Origin: Rhizaria sp. SCN 62-66
Taxonomy: Eukaryota; Rhizaria, unplaced
DNA: 26,089 bases
Assembly (NCBI GenBank): GCA_001724265.1
Contig: MEDY01000412.1
Span: forward strand, 1-26,089
Direction: 5' to 3'
Positions within the stretch are counted from its first letter, which is position 1; every line of letters starts with the position of its first letter. The notes under the pieces are model-generated. The model made no database searches. It was not told where the DNA came from and saw only the letters and a list, made by a program, of their open reading frames with translations. The position numbers were made by a program, and so were the translations under genes. Of this stretch, positions 21,101 to 26,089 are shown in pieces.

Positions 21101-23950
21101 GACGCCGCCCGCGGGCACCAGCGCGCCGAGGCCGCCGCCCGCGCCCGTGGCGGCGGATGCGGCGGTCGCGGCGGCGGCCGCGGTGGCGGTGGCGGCGGAG
21201 GCCGCCTTGGCGATGGTCGCCGCGAAGAGCGCGGGCGAAAACAGCGCTAGCGGCGGCAGCACGCAGACTGTTCGGCTGCCACGGCCGCAGCCGACGCTGA
21301 CAATCGCGCTGCTGCCGCCGCTAGCGCCCGCGGCGGCGCCCGCGCTCGCGGCGCCCGCATTGGCGGCGGTGGGGTTGAGGTTGCTCACGACCAGCGCGGC
21401 GTTCAGAGGCAGCGAGGCCGTCGCAGCGACCGAGCCCGCAGCGGCCGTGTCGGCCACGGCGGCCTCGGCCAGCAGCAGCGACAGCGCCGCGGGACCCGCG
21501 AGCGCGGCCGACGAGGCCGCCGCGGCCGCCACGGCGTCCAGGTCCAAGGAGGTGTTGAAAGAAGCGCTGCCGTCGGAGGGGGCGTTTTGCGCAACAATCG
21601 CAGGCGGGGCCCAGGCACCCGAGGCGGCCTGACTTTTGTACAGGTCGCCAACTAACGCAATGCGCGCAGCGTTCGCAACCACTCTGGCGCTATCAACTGC
21701 CGCGCTCTCGTCCCTGGCGTCACCGGCGCCACTCTGGGCCGCGGCGGTGCAGGGCAGCGTCAGCGAGCACGCCGCGGCCGCGTTGGCCGCGGCCGAGGCC
21801 GCCACAGCCGCGGCGGCCTCGGCGGCGGCGACGTCCGCGGCCACGGGCGCCGCGGTGTGCGTGAGCGTGGCCAGCACCGTCACCGGAACCGGGACCGTCA
21901 CCGCGTCCTTCTCCCCAGCAGCAGCCGCAGCAGCCGCCGCAGCAGCGCTGGCGGCGGCGTCGCCGTCAAGGGGACTGGGGAGCGCGAGCCTGCGCGTGTA
22001 CGCACAGGCGGCGGTGTGGAGGCGCGTGACGTCCTCGAGCGGCAGGTGGCTGACCGCGGCGGCGCCCGCGGTGGTCCCCAGCAGCCACTGCGCCAGCCCG
22101 CGCAGCACGCCGCACAGCGCCGCCGCGCCCGCCGCCACGTCACCCGCACTCGCACCACAGCAGCAGCTGCTGCTGCTGCTGCAGTCACGGGCCGGAGCGG
22201 AGGAGACAGCGGTGTGCTCTGCCTTGTCGGCGAGCAGCGAGAGCAGGTGCACGACGCTGGCGAAAGCGGCCTGCGAGGTCGCGGCGACGCGGGCAATGAC
22301 GCCCACAGCCGCCGCGGCGCGCGCGTCCCAGCCTCGCGCGCGCACTGCCAGCAGCGCCGCCGACGTTGCCGCCGTGCCCTCGTCGCCCATCGTACCGAGG
22401 CGGGGGCCCGCAGCGAGGCGCGCGCGGTGCGCGCCCGCGTGGCGCATCGAGGTGAGCAGCGTCTCCAGCGCGGCGCGCACGGCCGCGGCGACTCCCGGCA
22501 GCGACTGCAGCGTGAAGCGCAGCGCGCCGGCCGCGAGCGCGGCGGGCAGCGCGGGCAGCGAAGGCACCGTGGCCGCGGCCGCTGCGGGCGCGGAGACCAG
22601 CAGACAGCTGCTGGCGCTGGCGCTTGCAACCGCGCCGTCGGAGGTGCCCGCCGTTGCTGCGGCTGCTACTGCAGCTGCTGCATAGGCGGCGGCGGCGGAG
22701 GACAGCGACCAGGGCGCGGTGAGCGAGAAGGACTGCGCGCTGACGGCGGCGCCGGTTCTCAGGGCGGGGCCGCTGCTGCTGAACACTGTGACGCCAGCTC
22801 TCGCGCCGCCGTCGCCGGCCTCGGCGCCGGGCAGCGCGCCGCCGCCGCCGAGGCTGCTGCTGGCGGCGGCGCCAAGGGCCGTGAGTGCGGCCTCGGCGTC
22901 GTCGGCGGTCTGCTGCGCGCGGCGCGCCAGCGAGGACACGACGAAGGACTGCGCGTCGCTCTCGCCCAGCAGCAAGAAGGTGGGCGCCCACGAGGGGTCC
23001 GCCACCAGCACGTCCACGCTGTGCAGCGCCGCGCGCAGGGTCAGTCCGCCGTGGAAGGCCAGCGAGGACGTTGCCGCTGACGACGACGAGGATGAGGTTG
23101 AGGTTAAGCCACTGCCGCCGGTTCCGTTTGTGATTGAAGCGAGGCCGCCGCCGAGGAGCGGGAGCTCTGCATCCAGTTCGCGGTCCAGGGCAGACTTGGC
23201 GCTGGGGCCGCCGGACTGTGAGCTCGCGCTGACACTGGCGCCGGCACTTGTCTCGAGGTCAGAGTCGACGTCGTCCGTCATCGCCTTCGCTTTCCCACCG
23301 CTACTGCTGCTGCTGCTGCTGCTGCCGCTGGGACTGGAGGCGTCGCCGTCCGCGCTGTGGCCATGTGCGGCGTCAAGCTCGAACTGGTCGGCGAGCGCGG
23401 CGAGCGCCTCCACGCCGAGCTCGTCGAGCGGGGTCTCGAGCAGCACGGGCGGGCAGTTCGACAGCAGCAGGTCGAGCCGCGCGCCGTCGCAGCGCGCTAT
23501 ACACAGTGCACGCAGGAACTGGCTCGCCGCGGCGTACGCCGGACGCTTCTCGGCGTCGATAGCATTGCTAGCACTCGCATCCGCAGTCGGGGCTTCGTCG
23601 CCCATCGCGGCCCCGGCAGCGGCAGCACTCTGACTCTCTGTTGTGCTTTTGGTTGCGTTTGTGGCGTTGGTTGGTTCGGCGCCGAGCGCGATGTCGAGCC
23701 AGTCCATGGCAAGCGCGCACATTTGTGGGTAGCCAACATAGCCCGTTGCCAGCGCGCGCGCCGCCGCCTGCGCCATCTCGCTCTCCGCCGCACCGCCGCT
23801 GCTACTTGCGACGAGGGCGGAGACGTACTTAGGCACGGAGGGGTCGGCGAGGGCGTCCGGCAGCGACAAGCGCGCGAGCGCGGGCGCGGGAAGAACGGAA
23901 AAAGCGGCGGCGCCCCCAGGACCGCTGCCGGGAGCAGCAAAGGCGCTCAT
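15107..23950 (-). CDS. Giant Ala/Ser-rich protein, probably nuclear, unrecognised
   Basis: A single open exon encodes 2947 residues from the ATG at 23950 (MSAFAAPGSGPGG). The frame continues upstream, so a spliced start at 24198 is also possible. The N-terminal two thirds alternate helical, Leu/Ala-rich blocks (for example YPQMCALAMDWLDIAL, LDLLLSNCPPVLLETPL, LVQLADLANAYGPLIEWA) with Ala/Ser filler, as in alpha-helical-repeat scaffolds; I cannot assign a family. Cys motifs CAQCDC and CVCRCH lie near residues 1586 and 1695. The last third looks nuclear: DLFDDLFDESDSES (about 2085), DDIFADFDSDDD (about 2290), RKRRVILDDDDDD (about 2393), a poly-Ser/Asp block (about 2567-2620), then Lys/Ala-rich segments such as KEAKPKAKKAKSPAAK. 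Three similar motifs (GLISLRF, GVLTLKL, GVVSFKL) end the protein. The same-strand RhoGEF lies downstream after 923 bases. Existence as a gene is secure because the frame stays open with a consistent protein style; function is unknown. Confidence 0.85.
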   Translation of the reverse strand: MSAFAAPGSGPGGAAAFSVLPAPALARLSLPDALADPSVPKYVSALVASSSGGAAESEMAQAAARALATGYVGYPQMCALAMDWLDIALGAEPTNATNATKSTTESQSAAAAGAAMGDEAPTADASASNAIDAEKRPAYAAASQFLRALCIARCDGARLDLLLSNCPPVLLETPLDELGVEALAALADQFELDAAHGHSADGDASSPSGSSSSSSSSGGKAKAMTDDVDSDLETSAGASVSASSQSGGPSAKSALDRELDAELPLLGGGLASITNGTGGSGLTSTSSSSSSAATSSLAFHGGLTLRAALHSVDVLVADPSWAPTFLLLGESDAQSFVVSSLARRAQQTADDAEAALTALGAAASSSLGGGGALPGAEAGDGGARAGVTVFSSSGPALRTGAAVSAQSFSLTAPWSLSSAAAAYAAAAVAAAATAGTSDGAVASASASSCLLVSAPAAAAATVPSLPALPAALAAGALRFTLQSLPGVAAAVRAALETLLTSMRHAGAHRARLAAGPRLGTMGDEGTAATSAALLAVRARGWDARAAAAVGVIARVAATSQAAFASVVHLLSLLADKAEHTAVSSAPARDCSSSSSCCCGASAGDVAAGAAALCGVLRGLAQWLLGTTAGAAAVSHLPLEDVTRLHTAACAYTRRLALPSPLDGDAAASAAAAAAAAAAGEKDAVTVPVPVTVLATLTHTAAPVAADVAAAEAAAAVAASAAANAAAACSLTLPCTAAAQSGAGDARDESAAVDSARVVANAARIALVGDLYKSQAASGAWAPPAIVAQNAPSDGSASFNTSLDLDAVAAAAASSAALAGPAALSLLLAEAAVADTAAAGSVAATASLPLNAALVVSNLNPTAANAGAASAGAAAGASGGSSAIVSVGCGRGSRTVCVLPPLALFSPALFAATIAKAASAATATAAAAATAASAATGAGGGLGALVPAGGVMSGPALVGRELSLVQLADLANAYGPLIEWARSPHAPSETFGSSGSNSSSAAAVAAARVSSWRQALARCPPVSLLRLPAVTRALTTALAPAGPSPAAVAAAAAAAPQGPARARAVALLALAAVRVDKGEGCLLTDIDTDVSASVSAGVSASADSAPGGAVATSAVPGVGVGFVARCPLFIALQDSITSLAATLRGDNNNNNSHNGTGSAGAASAATAAATAASARSGLPLWLLLSPAATVAAVEAHLWHPALCALALRWLRGAVATPQLYQARALVPRAAPLLLLRVAARAGRAAPALAGEVRAVLLAAAATVAAVAGAGGRAEAAEAAAEAATALELDEAAADAVAAALAAGAGAGAGESVLGGLTAANAAAASSVTVSSALSVARARLRSAMLVSNKAISAAASASAASAGSTGANISPGVRTLSISAWDKVWSEKRLSAATANAAAHVINAENSDAAGVDVSSFVAAAAAAAARRGAGLNAPVSGSASSGVGSDVWLLRLIGSGTAAAEAATAPHTALRDSSTSANVSASAIRASGGVAVIERVLAWLEADCSNSSGTSASSANVKTETVGSAAAAGASATAGVVGATDKSGGVSVALLQAVHVCVALLYLDPHLHADSAVRGAVKSEASDDDCAQCDCRGSGVAGNSEGLLFDRVKYEYPASVSAAKPASGAPAAPLPAGAGARPAPTSTMSFLRPMASSALTPVAVSNAANAGTGAGPSSAALAAAAAAARKAAVPTVITGCVCRCHPLHAATSGGAAASASASPGVRGGLSTADVTLLTPPPVSPWSPAPVFAHARSSSATSSSSSTGQDVAAVVARACGLEAAATELAAVADLLHPTALRAALASFFLNLLLPAAAATAAASESESKGKGKGLCAVTALAAAAAPAAPALLALFTAPAVAAVLTTPHPSQALLLAPALALALALAHTGAESKTAASRTKGLWLQWLRRAVAAPLSAVAAVAAAALASASASEAENVTVPLGNEWWQGLALPQVTCLVSACLSDSDSDADANAASTSASADGESDSVSVSESADPFSCSIALIALEFLSRARALALTSSTMSVNPVGVAPVTGSASASGVVVDMRRVWPSLAPLLAAGGAAGLGGLSLVTSGGGDDAAKTTAERVSDLFDDLFDESDSESAKSSSESKSKSVVAAAVKSEASSASTSTSARHFTGLATAAAAALAALPATLIAATAGSDIDKKSSVAAAVSAWTSALPLPPVIATATATAAATATVTATEGAADASASWRDKFDSALASMLTPLPVPTYADSRSASAAAGRPPKVTSASASIGIASSISSSTANMNTTANTTALKGLLASAGASNLANDDDDDDDIFADFDSDDDSAAAAAAAPSVSAPASVGVSGQAVVHTGAAGATDLAAIVSARTKARRQERARARDSKHAAAEAAAAGSSASKGMRDDSDDDDVGKSAAAGAVRKRRVILDDDDDDEEEERDSASQKTATVPAAAAAPVKAAAAAPAKTAAAVAASAADAKAKTEIAVPATATASSVRGKRPAPTAAPAAATAALAAAATTSANAPESTPSEAVGGDAKRSRRGEGAVKSIVDIALGSDDDDGGGSGKGKGRAKAKGKVAAAAAAVIAKNKARRDDSNSSSSSSSSSSSSSSSSSSSSSSGSSSSSDSDSSSSSSSSSSSSSSSSDSDSDADSKNKSKSKSKAETKAKAKSTAADGDDKAKTAKAASAKEAKPKAKKAKSPAAKTDGTAAAAAAAAEGAKKEKKPRQSKAAKAAADATAAADGTAAAPAAAKTKAKVPRVSKKAASAAAAAAEVESEQKKKALVADAATAAANAAAAAVVASSGLISLRFTPSASSSSSSAVKPAAAAGATSATAVAAARNAAAAAGVAPARVAGSSSIAAALGLSAGSSTGAGVAGVTGVTGVAAGGVGAGLALALGLPARISSNSSNKSSSGSGVLTLKLGGPGPTGTAAAAGAVATPAKVAAAAPAGAAAGSSGVVSFKLNLSGGSSASNSNTKQ
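16093..16254 (-). other. Poly-Ser/Asp coding segment of the giant protein
   Basis: This part of the coding region gives long Ser runs broken by SDSDS and one Gly, ending DSDSDADSKNKSKSKS. The codons mix the AGC/AGT family with the TCN family. These cannot interconvert by one base change, so the run is kept at protein level rather than made by slippage alone. Acidic-Ser stretches beside Lys-rich linkers resemble casein-kinase-2-phosphorylated nucleolar proteins such as Nopp140/Srp40, by composition only. Confidence 0.8.
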
Positions 23951-24028
23951 GTCAGCGAGTATCGAGTGAACGCGCGCGCAAGATACAATGAAGAGTTGAA
24001 GGCGTGGATTAACGGAAAATGAGGAAAG

Positions 24029-24189
24029 CTGCGCAGTGCAACACAAACGCAGGGTGAGGAGATCTTAGAGTGAGAACCGATTTTTAAAAGTCGGAAATAC
24101 ACGAATACGAAACATTGTTTGAATCTCAAAAGGTTTGATGACAAAATGATGAGGGAAGCGCAAATATGATGTGGCGTCAGGAGTCTCAC
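24029..24189 (-). other. Possible 161 nt intron giving an alternative first exon (Met-Ala-Ala) to the giant protein
   Basis: The minus strand reads ATGGCTGCG/GTGAGACTCC from 24198, with a plausible acceptor TGTTGCACTGCGCAG/CTTTCC ending at 24029. Joining leads in phase 0 into the open frame upstream of the ATG at 23950, giving a 2976-residue protein that starts MAALSSFSVN. An in-frame TGA lies just before the 24198 ATG. The length and T-rich composition match the three firm introns. The added N-terminal residues look leader-like, so this could also be a start in non-coding sequence. Confidence 0.45.
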
Positions 24190-24198
24190 CGCAGCCAT

Positions 24199-24702
24199 AA
24201 TCTTTCAGTAGCACTTGCGCACGCTGATAGCAGATCCAGAGAATGTAAAAAGAATACCATAGAGGAATATCACGAATAAACCATATAGTTGAATGGCAGT
24301 TGCGTTGACGATTCAGATGTTTCTCACAGAGGCAGTTTGTTCACACCGACTCACTTGACCGCAGCCACGAACGCAGTTGCACTCGGATGAAGCGTCCACA
24401 GACCCTTTTCCTTTTGCAGAGTTTCAGAACAAGAGCGGAGTAAACAAAGACATCAAGATTCCATTAAAGAAATGTGTTATATAGTGTATTCGTTTAGATA
24501 TGACAACGGCGCGTCCTGCCACAGCGACGAAACAACAACGTAGTGAAAGCGCTGTTTGACTCGAGCACCGTTTACAAGCGGCCTGTTGGCCTTCTTTTCG
24601 CAATAATACAGTTACCCAGCCAGTCTTTCAAACCTTCCCAGTCGTGCGTGGCGATATAACGCGTGTCTTGCTTCGCGTGCACTGCTGCTACTGTCGAGGC
24701 GC
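24199..24702. promoter_or_regulatory. Intergenic region, promoter side of the giant gene and 3' side of the uL24 gene
   Basis: About 500 bases between two minus-strand genes. It is AT-richer than the genes and has no open frame of coding character. The right part (about 24606-24702) would be the uL24 3' untranslated region; the left part should hold the promoter of the giant gene. I see no convincing polyadenylation hexamer, TATA box or RNA gene. Confidence 0.45.
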
Positions 24703-25221
24703 TCACTCGGCGGGGTTGGCGGCGCGGACGGGGCGGAAGGTGATCTCGTTGACGATGTCGCGCGACGTGTCGGTGGCGGCGTTGAAGTTGCGCTTGCCGC
24801 GCACGTAGGGATGCTCGGGCAGCACGGTGTTGGAGGCGACGGCGACGCGAACGCGCTTGCCGTCCTCCTGGCGCATGCGGCGCACCTGCGTCGTCTCGTT
24901 CGTCGCGGGGTCCACCAGCGCGACATTGGAGTAGTGGATGTGGCTCTCGCGCTTGTAGAAGAAACCGTTGCCCGACGACGTGCGCGTGCGCGTGTTGACG
25001 CGCACGTTGACGTCCTTGATGAAGAGCTGGTTGCGCTTGCGGCGCACGGTCTTGACGACGCCCTCCTGACCGGCGTGCGCGCCTGCGATGACGCGCACCT
25101 TGTCGCCCTTAACGATGTTGAACTCGGGGATGATTTCCTTGGCCGTCTGATGGCGGCGCTCCACCAGCTTCAGGTACGCCTTCTTCATCGAACCAGCGAT
25201 GAGACGCTGACCAGAACTCAT
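24703..25221 (-). CDS. MRPL24: Organellar ribosomal protein uL24, probably mitochondrial
   Basis: This 172-residue protein is a bacterial-type uL24, an early-assembly protein of the large ribosomal subunit that binds 23S-type rRNA near the exit tunnel. The KOW domain spans about residues 36-64 (VKGDKVRVIAGAHAGQEG, then VVKTVRRKRNQL). The family's second half is clear: SHIHYSNVALVDPATNETT followed by RQEDGKRVRVAVAS and NTVLPEHP. That order, ending with Lys/Arg-Pro-like proline after the last strand, matches mitochondrial L24 better than cytosolic L26, which has a different N-terminus. The first 30 residues (MSSGQRLIAGSMKKAYLKLV, then ERRHQTAK) are basic and free of acidic residues apart from one Glu, fitting a short targeting signal. 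The start is the first ATG; Met12 is an alternative. A plastid origin cannot be excluded if the organism has plastids. No intron. Confidence 0.88.
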   Translation of the reverse strand: MSSGQRLIAGSMKKAYLKLVERRHQTAKEIIPEFNIVKGDKVRVIAGAHAGQEGVVKTVRRKRNQLFIKDVNVRVNTRTRTSSGNGFFYKRESHIHYSNVALVDPATNETTQVRRMRQEDGKRVRVAVASNTVLPEHPYVRGKRNFNAATDTSRDIVNEITFRPVRAANPAE

Positions 25222-25468
25222 TGTGCTTACGACTCTTTTCGGAAAGAACTGCTATGAACAAGCAGAACGAAGGGGAAAAGAAGGGGGTCTAGAGTAGGGA
25301 GGTTGGGAAATGCAGTGGGGTGAGTGCGAGTTTAGCAGGTGGTCCTGATAGCTGTACAGAGCTGTCATGTCAAATGCAAAAATGGGACGTTATAGAACGC
25401 AAGCTTTAGATTACGGCAGTTCACTTTACACTCTATACTGCGCACAAAGAATGCCACACCATACCCTC

Positions 25469-25535
25469 AAAGTTGACCCCCAACTTTTCGGCAACCGACC
25501 GACCGCAACCGCGCTGCTTGCGGTCGGCCTTTTTT
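25469..25535 (+). terminator. Tandem hairpins followed by T6, terminator-like
   Basis: A first hairpin pairs AAAGTTG (25469-25475) with CAACTTT (25481-25487) around ACCCC. A second, GC-rich hairpin pairs CCGACCGCAA (25499-25508) with TTGCGGTCGG (25518-25527) around nine bases, and T6 follows at 25530-25535. The layout is that of an intrinsic terminator, or of the end of a Pol III transcript with a T-run stop. No matching upstream gene with A or B boxes was found, so the role is open. Confidence 0.4.
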
Positions 25536-25799
25536 GCGAACCATGCAGAAACAAAGACGAGAGTCACACAGAAAAATGAGTAAACATCAAGCTAAAAGGG
25601 TCATTAACGAGCTATAATAATGCTTACGAGTGATTTAAAGTCAAAGTCAAGGTAGTAGTGAAGGTGATGTTGATATGAAATTGTTTTTGTATAAATGCAA
25701 CGCCATCAAATCAGCTTTTCAGGAAAACCTTTTGGCTTAGAGAAGAAAGTCTGATGCCTCTTGTTTCACCGGCGTGCTCTGTCCACAGGGACACTACAA

Positions 25800-25825
25800 A
25801 CGACGAGGAGACTTAGTCTCGTCGT
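25800..25825. repeat. Inverted repeat, 8-bp stem
   Basis: ACGACGAG (25800-25807) pairs perfectly with CTCGTCGT (25818-25825) around a 10-base loop. It lies about 130 bases beyond the stop of the right-edge gene, possibly in its 3' region. Confidence 0.7.
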
Positions 25826-25917
25826 CATCGCGCGCGCTGTCTACATAAGCGCGTGCGTGCGTGGGGCTGAACAAAATGTATTCGTCAGCAGTCGTCGTCC
25901 TCACACACCACGTCACG

Positions 25918-25941
25918 TCTTATTTGACATCTTATTTGACT
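25918..25941. repeat. Two tandem copies of a 12-base unit
   Basis: TCTTATTTGACA (25918-25929) is followed by TCTTATTTGACT (25930-25941), one mismatch. It lies 12 bases past the stop codon of the right-edge gene, so in its likely 3' untranslated region. Confidence 0.85.
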
Positions 25942-25953
25942 TAGATGTTAAAT

Positions 25954-26089
25954 TTACGCCTTGCAAGCGCAGCACTCCTGGCCGTTGGCGGCCTGGTACT
26001 TGACGGAGGCCATCACCTCGGCGAACGAGGGGAGGTTCTCGGAGGTCACGGACTCGGAGGCAGAGATCATCGAGGCCTTGACGTTGGCG
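25954..26089 (-). CDS. C-terminal 44 residues of an unrecognised protein, cut by the right edge
   Basis: The minus strand from the right edge reads an open frame ending FAEVMASVKYQAANGQ then ECCACKA and a TAA at 25956-25954. The frame is chosen because almost every codon ends in C or G and shows the strong bias of a highly expressed gene, and because it stops at a sharp change to AT-rich sequence. The preceding residues (ANVKASMISASESVTSENLP) are Ser/Glu-rich. The final CCACKA cysteine cluster is unusual but is not a CaaX prenylation box. No family is assigned. Confidence 0.7.
   Translation of the reverse strand, partial: ANVKASMISASESVTSENLPSFAEVMASVKYQAANGQECCACKA

Larger units (their letters stand above)
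25222..25953. promoter_or_regulatory. Intergenic region upstream of the uL24 gene
   Basis: These 732 bases separate the uL24 start from the end of the next minus-strand gene. They hold two adjacent hairpins with a T run (25469-25535), another 8-bp hairpin (25800-25825) and a 12-base direct repeat (25918-25941). No convincing protein gene is present; the plus-strand frames here lack coding character. I cannot identify an RNA gene, although the hairpin and T run would suit the end of one. Confidence 0.45.

Noticed and set aside
23951-24046. TTG start at 24046 for the giant protein
   Set aside because: Non-ATG start; either the ATG at 23950 or the spliced ATG at 24198 is more plausible.
24703-25221. 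Cytosolic ribosomal protein L26 (eukaryotic uL24)
   Set aside because: The N-terminus and the ALVDPATNE to RQEDGKRVRV part match the bacterial and mitochondrial form, not the cytosolic one.

Overview
The window is nuclear DNA from a protist-like eukaryote. The evidence is very long open frames with long Ala, Ser, Gly, Pro and Asp runs, T-rich GT-AG introns that interrupt coding frames, a DH-PH Rho exchange factor, and a nuclear-encoded organellar ribosomal protein. DH domains of this kind are absent from land plants and typical of Amorphea and some other protists, so an amoebozoan, apusomonad or unicellular holozoan is plausible, but the species cannot be named from the sequence. No operons, CRISPR arrays, rRNA, tRNA or transposons were seen. 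Layout, left to right. (1) 1-2419, minus strand: 5' exon and most of a second exon of a large secreted or surface protein with a signal peptide, a Cys-containing block and repeated beta-sandwich-like modules. It runs off the left edge and is clearly less GC-rich than the rest. (2) 3091-5466, plus strand: a two-exon type I membrane protein with signal peptide, all-beta ectodomain, one transmembrane helix and a short basic tail ending in Tyr-Arg-Met-Leu. Genes 1 and 2 diverge from a shared 670 bp upstream region. (3) 6014-14183, minus strand: a two-exon RhoGEF of about 2667 residues. DH and PH domains and a degenerate FYVE-type zinc finger (FGD-like order) are spread apart by huge low-complexity insertions, with eight PPPLP motifs around them. 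(4) 15107-23950, possibly starting at 24198, minus strand: an Ala/Ser-rich protein of about 2950 residues that I do not recognise. It probably is nuclear: acidic tracts, basic clusters, a phospho-site-like poly-Ser/Asp segment, Lys-rich linkers, and three similar short hydrophobic-basic motifs at its C-terminus. (5) 24703-25221, minus strand: bacterial-type ribosomal protein uL24, most likely mitochondrial. (6) 25954-26089, minus strand: the last 44 codons of a gene that enters from the right edge. Four introns are inferred (three firm, one possible) of 159, 165, 166 and 161 nt, a strikingly narrow size class. They explain why some reading frames appear to start or stop oddly. Genes 3 and 4 dominate the window; their GC-rich, low-complexity sequence leaves long meaningless open frames on the opposite strand, which are not annotated. 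The genes do not form an obvious pathway: two are extracellular or membrane proteins, one a cytoskeletal or membrane signalling GEF, one a probable nuclear scaffold, and one an organellar translation component. The best candidates for something undescribed are the insert-exploded DH-PH-FYVE protein, the unrecognised 2950-residue protein with its C-terminal triplet motif, and the modular surface protein at the left edge.
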